Shown here: positions 47,450 through 55,657 of the stretch, piece by piece
Layout: every line of letters begins with the position of its first letter
Numbering within the stretch: the first letter of the stretch is position 1
Source of the DNA: Bradymonas sp963697525
GTDB taxonomy: Bacteria > Myxococcota_A > Bradymonadia > Bradymonadales > Bradymonadaceae
DNA length: 64,000 bases
Direction of reading: 5' to 3'
Assembly: GCA_963697525.1 (NCBI GenBank)
Contig: OY969087.1
Coordinates: forward strand, 7,440,001-7,504,000
Position numbers and translations under genes: made by a program
The notes under the pieces: model-generated
What the model was told of the DNA's origin: nothing
What the model saw: only the letters and a program-made list of their open reading frames with translations
Databases searched by the model: none

Positions 47450-47478
47450 TTGAAATAATTTAGAACCCTTCTTAATTA
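47450..47478 (+). promoter_or_regulatory. Putative sigma70 promoter of the peroxiredoxin gene
   Basis: TTGAAA (47450-47455) and TAATTA (47473-47478) are spaced by 17 bp in an unusually AT-rich patch, about 85 bp before the ATG. Downstream, GACACG...CGTGTC (about 47490-47513) forms an inverted repeat that could be an operator. Confidence 0.4.
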
Positions 47479-47562
47479 CATGCATCCTAGACACGGGTCC
47501 CGTGACTCGTGTCACCGACGGATCGACAAGCTGTAATGCGCTAATTAAACGTGAGGAATCCC

Positions 47563-48108
47563 ATGACGATTGTAGGCCAGCAGGCACCCGAGTGGAAGGC
47601 GAACGCGTACGTGCGCGGCGAGGCGAAGGCCGTGTCGAGCGCGGACTTCGACGGTCAGTGGTACGTGTTGTACTGGTACCCGGCCGACTTCACCTTCATC
47701 TGCCCCACCGAGATCCGCGAGTTCGAAGAGCTGCGCGAGGATTTCGAGGACGACGGGGTGGCGCTGCTCGGCTGCAGCACCGACTCGTTCTTCAGCCACA
47801 AGAACTGGTTCGAAGAGACCGACACCTTCAAAAACGGCATCAGCCACCCGGTGCTCGCCGACACCAACCACTCGGTGAGCAAGGCCTTTGGCGTGTACGA
47901 GGAAGAGAACGGCATCGCCTTCCGCGCCACGGTCATCGTCGACCCCGAGGGCCGCATCCGCTCGCTGGCGGTCAACGACATCGACCGCGACGGCGCCGGC
48001 GTGGGCCGCAGCGCCCGCGAGGTGCTGCGCACCGTCCAGGCGCTTCAGTCCGGCGGGCTGTGCGGCGCCGAGTGGAGCCCCGGCGAAGAGTTCGTCGAAG
48101 CCAAATAA
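47563..48108 (+). CDS. Typical 2-Cys peroxiredoxin (AhpC type)
   Basis: This 181-aa peroxiredoxin reduces hydrogen peroxide and alkyl hydroperoxides. The peroxidatic Cys47 lies in ADFTFICPTE and the resolving Cys167 in SGGLCGAEW. The intermediate pattern GCSTDSFFSHKNW is family-specific. ATG 47563 has GTGAGGAA upstream; the in-frame codons before it are not conserved. A thioredoxin-like gene follows 99 bp downstream, separated by a strong hairpin, and is a likely electron donor. Confidence 0.95.
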   Translation: MTIVGQQAPEWKANAYVRGEAKAVSSADFDGQWYVLYWYPADFTFICPTEIREFEELREDFEDDGVALLGCSTDSFFSHKNWFEETDTFKNGISHPVLADTNHSVSKAFGVYEEENGIAFRATVIVDPEGRIRSLAVNDIDRDGAGVGRSAREVLRTVQALQSGGLCGAEWSPGEEFVEAK

Positions 48109-48125
48109 GTAAGTTTGCAGGGCGT

Positions 48126-48155
48126 GCGACCGCCGGCCGACCGGCCGGCGGTCGC
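48126..48155 (+). promoter_or_regulatory. Attenuator-like hairpin between peroxiredoxin and thioredoxin-like genes
   Basis: GCGACCGCCGGCC (48126-48138) pairs perfectly with GGCCGGCGGTCGC (48143-48155) around a 4-nt loop. With no T tract it is more likely an mRNA-stability element or partial attenuator than a full terminator. It would let the first gene be expressed above the second. Confidence 0.5.
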
Positions 48156-48207
48156 GCACGTCTCGCTCGTCCGTTCCCAGCAACGGCACACGTACCAGGA
48201 CGAAACC

Positions 48208-48558
48208 ATGGCGACATTCGAAGAAGTTGGACGCGAGAATTGGGAAGAGTTCATCAACTCGCCCAAGGCAGTGCTCATGCTCGGCAAATCCGACTGCCAG
48301 GCCTGCCAGGCCTTCGCCGAGGAGCTCAACGCCTACTGCACGAGCTGCAACGACTGGGAGAACGTGCGCTTCGGCAAGCTGATCATCAACCAGCCCGGTC
48401 TGGCCGGCTTCAAAAAGCAGAGCCCCTGGCTGGCCAAGGTCACCGACCTGCCCTACACGGTGCTGTACACCGAGGGCGAGATCGTCAAGAAGTTCATGGG
48501 CGGCGGCATCGACCGGCTGACCAACCGCATGGAGCGGGTCTTCCGCGACGACGACTAA
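48208..48558 (+). CDS. Thioredoxin-like protein with CxxC site
   Basis: This 116-aa thioredoxin-fold protein has a Cys30-x-x-Cys33 site (KSDCQACQAF) in place of the classical WCGPC. It has a cis-Pro loop DLPYTVLYTEGE and the end KKFMGGGI. Two further Cys (CTSC) lie after the first helix. Placed just behind an AhpC-type peroxiredoxin, it probably recycles that enzyme. ATG 48208 begins the fold and follows CAGGACGAA. Confidence 0.85.
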   Translation: MATFEEVGRENWEEFINSPKAVLMLGKSDCQACQAFAEELNAYCTSCNDWENVRFGKLIINQPGLAGFKKQSPWLAKVTDLPYTVLYTEGEIVKKFMGGGIDRLTNRMERVFRDDD

Positions 48559-48571
48559 CCCCCCGGCCGTC

Positions 48572-48898
48572 TTACGGCTTTAGGTGGCCGTGGACCGCCA
48601 GCCACACACACGGCGGCTGGCGCGTGGTCCGCACCACCCGATGGCGGCGATGCGCGGCGATGAACACCGCGTCGCCCGCCGCCAGCTCGGTGCTCCGGCC
48701 GTCCTCCCACTGCAGCGTCGCCTCCCCCTGGAGCAGCACCACCCACTCGTCCATCGCCTGGTCGTACCACTGCCCCTCGGGCGTGGTATGCCCATGAGAG
48801 ATGATGCGCTCGATGCGCAGATCGTCGCCGCCGGCGAGCGTCTCGAAGAACTCGTCGTCGCCCGGCAACTCGGCGGGAATGTCGAATAGATTTTGCAT
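48572..48898 (-). CDS. Cupin-domain protein
   Basis: This 108-aa single cupin has the metal-ligand pattern RIERIISHGHTTPEGQWYDQAMDEWVVLLQGEA followed by FIAAHRRHRV. That gives the classical two His, one Glu and one more His, so metal binding is plausible. Family members of this size begin exactly at MQNLFDIPAELP, so ATG 48898 is chosen over longer in-frame starts at 48937 and 48985. It converges with the thioredoxin-like gene. Substrate unknown. Confidence 0.85.
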   Translation of the reverse strand: MQNLFDIPAELPGDDEFFETLAGGDDLRIERIISHGHTTPEGQWYDQAMDEWVVLLQGEATLQWEDGRSTELAAGDAVFIAAHRRHRVVRTTRQPPCVWLAVHGHLKP

Positions 48899-48965
48899 TG
48901 CGTGATCCGTCGGGTGTCGATTAGTGCCCAAGTCCATAATTGTCGACCAGCGAGGGTAATGCGCG

Positions 48966-49402
48966 ATGACTGAATTTGACTCCAAGCAGGCCGCACGAGA
49001 CTGGGTGTGGGAGCAACTTACCGCCCAGCGTCAGGCTCGATTTCCATTCCCGGTCGTCGGGCGCATCCCCAATTTTGCCGGCGCCGAGCAGGCGGCCGAG
49101 CGTCTCCTCGACCACCCGATCTTCGCCGGCGTCGAGCACATCAAATGTAACCCAGACTCGCCGCAGAAACCGCTTCGACGCATGGCCCTCGAGCGCGGCA
49201 TCACCGTGTATGTGCCCACGCCGCGCCTCAAGGGCGGGTTTATGCGCTTCGATCCCCGGAAAATCCCCGGGACAAGTATCGCGAAGCGTCGGCGCTGAGC
49301 AAATGGGCGGCGTGGAAAGAAGACGTCTCCCTGGCGGACATGCCCCAACTCGACCTCATCGTGACCGGATGGTGGACTCGGTCCGGCAGGCCCTTGAATA
49401 AG
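48966..49402 (+). pseudogene. Remnant of a 5-formyltetrahydrofolate cyclo-ligase-like (MTHFSD) gene
   Basis: The start (SKQAARDWVWEQL, FPVVGRIPNFAGAEQAAERL, CNPDSPQKPLRRMALE, TVYVPTPRLKGGFMRFDP) matches the N-terminal half of MTHFS-like proteins. After KIP the frame breaks at 49265-49268, where CCCC should be CCCCC. With one C added it continues RDKYREASALSKWAAWKEDVSLADMPQLDLIVTG, as expected for the family. It then loses homology within ten residues and stops near 49400. The C-terminal half is missing, so even with the indel corrected this is a truncated gene. Confidence 0.75.
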
Positions 49403-49478
49403 AGAGCGGCCGCGCCGTCCTAACCAACGACCGAGTAGCGCGACTGACCACGAACTGACACGATTTGGAGATGCACCG

Positions 49479-50567
49479 ATGAATGCGACGCGACTGGCCC
49501 GATGGACTCCGTTGGCGGTGGCTTTTCTGTTGGCGCTGGCGCTCTGCCCGGCGAGCGCGTGGGCCGCACATGGTCATCGAGTCGTCGAATTCGAGAAGCT
49601 CGGCGGCCGGATCCACCGCGGCCAGCTCGAGCTTCGCTACGCCATCGACCGCCACGACTGGCGCCGTCTCAAACGCAAGCACGTCGCGCCCACGCTCAAC
49701 CTGTGGGTCGCCGCGCCCGGCAGCAACAAGGCGCATTTTGCGTACAGCCAGCACGTGCGCTCGCGTAAGGGAAGCTTCACCTACCCCAAGAGCGTGACGC
49801 TGCGACATGGCAACATCGTCGAAGTCGAATTGGTCGGCTACGAAAAGGACTATCGCATCGAAAAGGTCACCTTCCGCAAGCAGACGCGCGCGTGGATCAA
49901 CTTCACCGTGCGCCACCACAAGTTGATCCCGGGGGTCCACCGCCGCCAGGATCAGGGCGACCAGAATCAGGGCGACCAGAATCAGGGCGACCAGGAGCAG
50001 GCCGACCAGACCCCACCGGTCGACCCCCACTGGCGCGTCGACGTGATCAACGCCTGCAAAAGAGCGGTGTACTCCAGCAAGGTCGACGAGTGCGTCGCCG
50101 ACGCCACGAAGCTCGCCCCCCGGCGGGCGGCAGGCACGGTGGCGGCCTGCGCCAGCGCCTTCGGCTCGGCCTCCTACATTCACAAATGCCTGGTCGCCGC
50201 CCGGCATCAGACCTTCGAGCCGGCCAAGACGATCGAGGCGTGCAAGCACACCTTCGGCTCGTACTCCTACATCATCCAATGCATGGACACGGCCAAGTCT
50301 TATAAGACCGAGCCGAGCCCGGCCATCACGGCGTGCGCCCACTCCTTCGGCTCCTACCCGCACATGATCCAGTGCATGAGCAGCGCGGCCACCTTTACCA
50401 CCCCGCCCGCGCCGGTCGTCGACGCCTGCGGCCACGCCACCGCCAGCTACAGCCACCGACACGCCTGCCTGGACACCGCCCGCGGCCTGGGCAGCTCGGC
50501 GGTCGACCTCATCAAGGCCTGTCGAGGCGCCCGCGTCACCCAATGCCTCGAGAGCGCTCGCCGATAG
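49479..50567 (+). CDS. Secreted protein with five Cys-x-n-Cys repeats and a DQGDQNQ linker
   Basis: This 362-aa protein has a signal peptide ending ASAWAA. An N-terminal basic beta domain is followed by a low-complexity linker of GDQNQ repeats, encoded by a 15-bp tandem repeat near 49945-50000. About five degenerate 33-37-residue repeats then follow, of the form AC..(S/T)FGS.SY...C...A, each with two Cys. The paired Cys suggest one disulfide per repeat, as in small helical-hairpin domains. I do not recognise the family. It is the last intact plus-strand gene before the Rhs region. Confidence 0.78.
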   Translation: MNATRLARWTPLAVAFLLALALCPASAWAAHGHRVVEFEKLGGRIHRGQLELRYAIDRHDWRRLKRKHVAPTLNLWVAAPGSNKAHFAYSQHVRSRKGSFTYPKSVTLRHGNIVEVELVGYEKDYRIEKVTFRKQTRAWINFTVRHHKLIPGVHRRQDQGDQNQGDQNQGDQEQADQTPPVDPHWRVDVINACKRAVYSSKVDECVADATKLAPRRAAGTVAACASAFGSASYIHKCLVAARHQTFEPAKTIEACKHTFGSYSYIIQCMDTAKSYKTEPSPAITACAHSFGSYPHMIQCMSSAATFTTPPAPVVDACGHATASYSHRHACLDTARGLGSSAVDLIKACRGARVTQCLESARR

Positions 50568-50588
50568 CGCGGCCCACCAAATACTCGC

Positions 50589-50893
50589 CACTTCGATCCT
50601 GCGAGGCGACCACTGGTGCAGAAACCCCACGTCGCCCACGGGGGTGGGACCCCGCCTATTTACACAATTAAGATTAACGGCCGCAGATCGCCAAGTGGTC
50701 GATCTTCGAGGCCACGATCCGCCCGCCCCCCTCACTCGAGGCCACGAATCACCCACCACTGCCTAACTCGAGGCCACGATTCGCCCGCCACCGCCTCGCC
50801 CGATGCCTTTAATCGCCTTTAATCTTAGATGTGTTAATAGGCCGGCTCCCACGCCGGTGGTCGAGGTTCCAAACCCTGGACGATGGTCGATTC
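50589..50893. repeat. Short inverted-repeat element with internal GAGGCCACGA repeats, complete copy
   Basis: The left end contains GTGGGACCCCGCCTATTTACACA...TAAGATTAA (about 50645-50677). The right end, near 50819-50860, is its inverted, diverged partner. Pairing extends outwards to about 70 bp on each side. Inside, (C)TCGAGGCCACGA followed by a CGCCC- or CACCC-type sequence occurs four times at about 30-bp spacing. A half copy at 62063-62231 interrupts another Rhs gene, so the unit is mobile or was spread by recombination. Confidence 0.65.
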
Positions 50894-51542
50894 ATGAGTC
50901 TCGTTGCCCATGGAGCCTGGGGCGCACCCGCTGGCCGGCCGCGCTCGTGCCGGTCGCATCGCCCACCGAACTCCGGGTCAGGCCGGCCGTGCCGAAGTCG
51001 AGGTCCTCGGCCTGCGCCCGGGTCTGGATGAGGCGCCCAAAGCCGTCGGAGTACTCCACCGACTGGATCGTCTCGTTCGCGTCGGCCCCGCTGGGAATGT
51101 CGGTGTCCTGGACGTGGTAGACCCGCTGCTCGGTCGTCACCGAGACCGGCTCGCCGCGCTCGGCGAAGGCCAGCAGGTCGTAGGTCCGGCGTGTGCCCGG
51201 TGTGGTGAGCGTGTCGCCCACCGTCTCGGTCGTCTTGCCCATGACCGCCTGCTTGTCCACCAGCCCCAGCGGCGTGTAGGCGAGCTGGACGCGGCTGTCG
51301 TTGACGTCGGTCACTTCCACCGGCCACGGCGGCGAGTCGGCGGCGAGCTAGGCGGGCGGGCCGTCCTCGCCGGTGGGATAAGCCTCGACGAGGGTGTCGT
51401 CGGTCAGGAAGAGCTTTTCGCTTCTGACGGCGGCGCCATACGTGCCGAGCTGTCCCTTCGAAAGCCCGTCGAAGGCTGCGCCGTCGTAGTAGGTGATGGC
51501 GTGGCCCTGGATAGTCTTGGCAACTGAGCCGTCTTCGACCAA
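50892..51542 (-). pseudogene. Rhs/YD-repeat middle fragment with an internal stop and deletion
   Basis: The sequence from HAITYYDGAAFDGLSKGQLGTYGAAVRSEK and, after a TAG at 51348, VEVTDVNDSRVQLAYTPLGLVDKQAV...PVSVTTEQRVY matches the Rhs fragment at 62240-62900 closely. Compared with that copy it lacks about 85 codons between DSPPWP and VEVTDV, and has TAG in place of a Tyr codon. It ends in the inverted-repeat element at 50892. It is a dead fragment of the YD-repeat barrel. Confidence 0.8.
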
Positions 51543-51543
51543 G

Positions 51544-52563
51544 CTACTCTTTGGCTTTCCCCCAGCAAACCAGTTTACCTTTCAAAGTGATTCCACAGGT
51601 CGACAGCCCAGCAGCATCGACCGCGACGAATCGACTTGACGGTGGAGTTGCTTGCCCAAAATCATTTCTACCCCAGCATCTCACCCGACCATTCGACTGA
51701 AGTGCGCATGAATGAGAATGGCCACTGGTGACCGAGACAAATTTTCCCCTCGGTGGCTTTGTTTGGCCAAAATCGATAATGAAATCCCGGGTGAGATTTC
51801 CGTCAGCGCTAGTCGTCGCGTCAGCCCCCCAACACATCAACTCATGGTCTAGCGTGAGACCACAGCTATGGGCATCTCCCGCAGATATCTCGGCGAACCG
51901 GACATTTGAAGGAGGGTCGAACTGGCCGACATTGCCGACGGGTTCTATCGCGACTCCCAACTTTTCCCGACCTAGGCTGCTGAGATTCCAACACTTGACC
52001 AGTTGAGTACTTCTTTCGATGCCACAAATATGATCACCGCCAACCGCGATGTGAGAAAGTTCGTGAGGAGTGTCAAAGGAAATCGACTCACCGCTCAGTG
52101 AAGATCCACAGAAAACGCCTCCCCCCTTTTTGGCCAAACAGACCAGCGAGGCCGTGCCAATGTCTATGTCGGCGACGTGAAAGCGTCTCATCGCCTTTGA
52201 AACATCAGGCCATGTTGGATCGCCAACACACCTTGCTTCGCCCCCGTGTTTGACATAGCAAGCCAACCCAGGACCGGCTTCTAGGTCTTCGATTTCGGCG
52301 CCCACGTGAAACGACAAGCGTTGCAGTGATGACTGACTGTCAAACCCATCAAGGTTCCCGCGTGGGCAATCAACCACCCCGTCACGAGGTCGATAGGTAC
52401 AGACGAGTCCCGTTGAGACACTGAGATTGCGATCACCTCGGTGGTCGTCGACACTCTTGCGAGTATTTGATCTGCACGACATTACCGCGGCGCCGAGGAC
52501 GAGCGCGGCGGCCCCCCATCCACCCACCGCACTGCGGAGAATCTGACCGCTTTCACTGTCCAT
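51544..52563 (-). CDS. RCC1-repeat lipoprotein-like protein inside the Rhs array
   Basis: This 339-aa protein has a probable lipoprotein signal (AALVLGAAVMSC, Cys about residue 30) followed by RCC1-type repeats. The blades carry the refrains (V/I)(S/A)(A/V)G..HSCGL and (V/M/K)CWG, for example SAGDAHSCGLTLDHELMCWG and TSGHSHSCALQSNGRVRCWG. RCC1-like propellers bind proteins. Its GC content is well below that of the neighbours, a sign of separate origin. Its start overlaps the end of the small upstream frame (52553-52810), so the pair may be translationally coupled. An immunity or binding role for a displaced toxin is possible but unproven. Start 52563 is preferred to 52581. Confidence 0.75.
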   Translation of the reverse strand: MDSESGQILRSAVGGWGAAALVLGAAVMSCRSNTRKSVDDHRGDRNLSVSTGLVCTYRPRDGVVDCPRGNLDGFDSQSSLQRLSFHVGAEIEDLEAGPGLACYVKHGGEARCVGDPTWPDVSKAMRRFHVADIDIGTASLVCLAKKGGGVFCGSSLSGESISFDTPHELSHIAVGGDHICGIERSTQLVKCWNLSSLGREKLGVAIEPVGNVGQFDPPSNVRFAEISAGDAHSCGLTLDHELMCWGADATTSADGNLTRDFIIDFGQTKPPRGKFVSVTSGHSHSCALQSNGRVRCWGRNDFGQATPPSSRFVAVDAAGLSTCGITLKGKLVCWGKAKE

Positions 52564-52810
52564 GTTTCGATCTTCTTGCATCGGTGTCAGCGCCGCCTTT
52601 GATCGTTACAGCGGCATTCATGCGCTCTTTCGGGGTTGACAAATCCACCTTGACTAGCAGGCCCGCCTGTTGATCGTATCGATAGTAGGCCAAACCCAGT
52701 TCATGCGCGAGCGTGAGCTCTGCGTACTCGCGCTTCGCTTCATGGCGCAACGGCATGTCAGCGAGCGAGTTCACGATACTCCTCTTTGCCGCACTCGCCA
52801 GAGCCTCCAA
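52553..52810 (-). CDS. Small frame, possible C-terminal end of the preceding Rhs fragment
   Basis: This 85-aa frame (EALASAAKRSIVNSL, EAKREYAELTLAHELGLAYYRYDQQAGLLVKVDL) is protein-like and lower in GC. If one C is added to CCCC at about 52850, the upstream Rhs frame continues as PKVDLDCLLVELEALASA into it. It would then be the variable tail of that truncated Rhs protein. Alternatively it is a separate small gene. Its stop overlaps the start region of the RCC1 gene by about 10 bp. No family recognised. Confidence 0.45.
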   Translation of the reverse strand: MEALASAAKRSIVNSLADMPLRHEAKREYAELTLAHELGLAYYRYDQQAGLLVKVDLSTPKERMNAAVTIKGGADTDARRSKHGQ

Positions 52811-55284
52811 CTCGACGAGCAGGCAATCGAGGTCGACTTTCGGGGCTGGCCGTAGGTGTCGTGGTACTCCGACCAGCTAAACGTGGTCGCGGGGCCGTCG
52901 CCGCGGTCCCAGTTGGTGGTGCGTTGGGCGACCGAGTACGCAAAGAAGATGCCGTGCTCCTCGCCCGACATGGCCTCGCCGGTCAGGTCGCGAAACGAGT
53001 GGATCGCCTCGGTGACCACGAAGGGTTTGTCCTGGCGCGCCGAGCCGTCCAGGGCGTACGCCTCGCTTCGAAGCTTGCGGCCGCGAAGCGCGCGCAGCGC
53101 CTCGCGGCGCATGTCGATGTCCGTGATGGCGTCGAGCTTCTCCTGGAGGGTCTGGCCGGGCGTGCCGGGGTCGTCGGTGTCGCCGCGGTAGGCCCAGTCG
53201 CCGAGGAGATGGTTGGGATGATTGGCGGTGTCGGCGTGCGCCCAGAACTCGGCGCTGAAGTCGGGTACCGTCCAGTCGCCGGCGTCGTCCCACACACCTC
53301 CCAACATGAACCAGTGGCGTGTCTCCATGGGCGGGGAGAACTCCTCGGTGGACACTGTCTGGACGGAGGCGCCGGGGTGCAGCCCGTCGGCGGTGTAGTC
53401 GGCGAAGGTCTCCGAGTCGCGCTGCACCACCCGGGCGAAGCCGCGAAACTCACGTTCTTCCCCGTCCCAGTAGCCGTGGTGGTACTCGTATTCGGTGGTG
53501 AGTTTTCCCTGGGAGATCTGATCGATGACCTCGACGCGCCACACGGTCTGGACGGGAAACGGCAGTGGCGTTTTCCAGCGGGTGTCCGGGTCTTTGTCGT
53601 CGTCGAGGTAGTAGTCGGTCGACGGGCGGTAGGCGACCCGGGTGACGGCGCCCATGTGGTTGTCCATCTCGGTGAGCACGTACGGCTTCTGGCCGCCGGT
53701 GAGGTCCAGAAAATACATGTGGGCGCGGCCGGGCTGTGTGGCGTCGCGGCTCCACAGGATGCCCGGCGAGCCGGTGCCCTTGAGGTCGATCAGGCGCACG
53801 GCGTCCTGGTCGGTCATGCGCGGGGTGCCCTGGATGGCGATGGGCTGTGAGAAGCCGTTGCCGGACTGGTTCATCCAGATGGTCACCGACCCGTCGTCGA
53901 TGAAGATGAGGTCGGCGGCACCGTCGCCGTCGACGTCGCCCAGGAGGACGTGCTCGGGCCGGTAGCCCCACGGAAAGCGCGGGGCGTGTTCCATGTGCAC
54001 CTTGGCGCCGAAGCGCCCGTAGCCCAGGTTTGGCCAGTAGTCGATGCTCCCGGAGTGCACGAGCACGATGTCCTGCAGACCGTCGCCGGTCATGTCGGCG
54101 GTGCGCACGCGCGGGTCCGAAAAGCCCACGTCGGGGAAGTCCTCCAGTTGGCTCCTGGAGATTTGTCGCGGGCTCTTGTCGATCTGGCCAGGCGGCTTGT
54201 CGTTGTCCCAGGCCTGGTCGGGGTCGCGGTCGTTGAAGTAGCACTCCAACGAGGTGCCCGTGCGCAGCGCGTCGGTGAGCCCGTCGCCGGTCAGGTCGAT
54301 GAGCTTGACCTCCGGGTCGGCGAAGCTCACCGACGGAGCTTGTTGGTAGGGGACGAAGCCCTGCTCGTCCCAGTGGCCGTCGAACTCCAGCGGGAAGTAG
54401 CCCTCGAGGTTGGGCCGGGAGACGAGCAGGTCAGCGCGGCCGTTGCCGTCGGCGTCGATAAATTGGACGCCCGGCTCGGCCAGGCTCAAACCCATTGGGC
54501 TATTCTTCATGGGGCGCGGCCAATCGAAGGTGCCGTCGCCGCGATTGCGCCAGTAGCGGATGGTCTGGCCATCCATCTGGACCAGGTCCGGTAGGCCGTT
54601 CCCGAATAGATCGACCGTCTCCAGCGTGGGGTGTCCCAGAGAGACCGTGGGCAGATGGTCGCCGTCGATGGCCTCGAAGCGGCGTCCGGTGGGGTCGAAG
54701 TCGTTGTAGCCGAACTCCAGCGGCGGCAGCTCCTGGCTGGCGGCGCCGTCGCGGCCCTCGACGACCACGCTTTTCAAGATGGACAGGCGGTTGGTGAGCG
54801 TCGCCGGGTCGGCGTACTCCAGGTGGTAGGTGCGGATGATGCCGTCGGGTCCGGCGACGTCGTTCGAGCGCACGTCGATCTGCTTGCAGCGCCGGGTGGT
54901 GCGCACCTCGAAGCCCTGCCGGTAGGTCGAGAACGGGTCGATCGGCTTGTCGGGATCGTCGTCCTCGAGGCGCTCCTGCCAGATGAAGTCGACGTCCACC
55001 AGAAAGTCCGGGTTCGCCGAGTCGCCGTGGTCGACGTACTCGATCTTGTCCAGATAGAGCTGCGCGTAACGGTGGGGCCCGTCGTCGCCGAGGTCCTTGG
55101 TGTAGGTGGTGCCGAAGAGCTTGCCCCCTCTGGAGAGCCGCGAAGACAAGCTCTTCGACGACACACCAGCCTCGCATCTTCGCACCGGCTCCTTGCCGGT
55201 CGCATCAACCGTGCAGCAGATGTCCAAACAAACGATGCAACAACACAGTTTAGTCGAGCGGCCAAATCTGCTTCTGGAGCTCAA
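52771..55284 (-). CDS. SpvB/TcB-like Rhs middle fragment with FG-GAP/VCBS propeller, truncated at both ends
   Basis: From about residue 53 (KLFGTTYTKDLGDDGPHRYAQLYLDKIEY) this 837-aa frame matches the central part of SpvB/TcdB-type Tc-toxin proteins. FG-GAP-like blades repeat the refrain D(L/I/A)(T/D)GDGL.D (IDLTGDGLTDAL, ADMTGDGLQDIVLV, GDVDGDGAADLIFI). The TcdB middle region follows (VIDQISQGKLTTEYEYHHGYWDGEEREFRGFARV). The first 50 residues are unrelated, so the true N-terminus is lost. At the 3' end the frame leaves Rhs homology at YGQPRK. The YD-repeat barrel that should follow is absent here, though fragments of it lie at 50892-51542. Confidence 0.8.
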   Translation of the reverse strand: MSSRSRFGRSTKLCCCIVCLDICCTVDATGKEPVRRCEAGVSSKSLSSRLSRGGKLFGTTYTKDLGDDGPHRYAQLYLDKIEYVDHGDSANPDFLVDVDFIWQERLEDDDPDKPIDPFSTYRQGFEVRTTRRCKQIDVRSNDVAGPDGIIRTYHLEYADPATLTNRLSILKSVVVEGRDGAASQELPPLEFGYNDFDPTGRRFEAIDGDHLPTVSLGHPTLETVDLFGNGLPDLVQMDGQTIRYWRNRGDGTFDWPRPMKNSPMGLSLAEPGVQFIDADGNGRADLLVSRPNLEGYFPLEFDGHWDEQGFVPYQQAPSVSFADPEVKLIDLTGDGLTDALRTGTSLECYFNDRDPDQAWDNDKPPGQIDKSPRQISRSQLEDFPDVGFSDPRVRTADMTGDGLQDIVLVHSGSIDYWPNLGYGRFGAKVHMEHAPRFPWGYRPEHVLLGDVDGDGAADLIFIDDGSVTIWMNQSGNGFSQPIAIQGTPRMTDQDAVRLIDLKGTGSPGILWSRDATQPGRAHMYFLDLTGGQKPYVLTEMDNHMGAVTRVAYRPSTDYYLDDDKDPDTRWKTPLPFPVQTVWRVEVIDQISQGKLTTEYEYHHGYWDGEEREFRGFARVVQRDSETFADYTADGLHPGASVQTVSTEEFSPPMETRHWFMLGGVWDDAGDWTVPDFSAEFWAHADTANHPNHLLGDWAYRGDTDDPGTPGQTLQEKLDAITDIDMRREALRALRGRKLRSEAYALDGSARQDKPFVVTEAIHSFRDLTGEAMSGEEHGIFFAYSVAQRTTNWDRGDGPATTFSWSEYHDTYGQPRKSTSIACSSSWRLWRVRQRGVS

Positions 55285-55645
55285 GCAATGTTCGATTGGT
55301 GACCGTTGGCACGTCGAAACTGTTTCTTTCCACGTGCATCACGAATTCCGGCGAAAGGAGAAGGTGATGGTTGCGCACGTAATGAGCGGCATCGAGCCTC
55401 CAAAGCCAGACTCCATCAGTCATTGGTGATGCACCACCCGAAATCTTGTGTGCGGCGTTGAAAACGCACGTTTCAACCCCCATCACACCGAGGATGAGAT
55501 GAGCGTTTTCAAGATAGTCAGCGAGCAGAGCCTCATTCGCATAATGCTGCAAGGCAGACTGCGGGCGCATCTTCAGCAGCTCTTCTTTGTGCGACTCCAA
55601 ACCACCGAAGTGGGCTAATGATGGCAATGGCACTAGGTTATGCAT
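55250..55645 (-). CDS. Candidate immunity protein for the adjacent Rhs toxin
   Basis: This 131-aa cytosolic protein has no signal peptide and low GC. Its start lies 13 bp behind the stop of the Rhs C-terminal toxin at 55658, with a strong AGAAGGAGA ribosome site. That position and size are characteristic of Rhs immunity genes. No family is recognised; segments such as LLADYLENAHLILGVMGVETCVFNAAHKISGG are Leu-rich and could form a helical bundle. The pairing with the toxin is inferred from position. Confidence 0.7.
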   Translation of the reverse strand: MHNLVPLPSLAHFGGLESHKEELLKMRPQSALQHYANEALLADYLENAHLILGVMGVETCVFNAAHKISGGASPMTDGVWLWRLDAAHYVRNHHLLLSPEFVMHVERNSFDVPTVTNRTLLELQKQIWPLD

Positions 55646-55657
55646 TTGGTTCTCCTT

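Noticed and set aside
49356..50759. A 467-aa minus-strand frame
   Set aside because: It is antisense to the Cys-repeat secreted protein, whose signal peptide and regular repeats are convincing.
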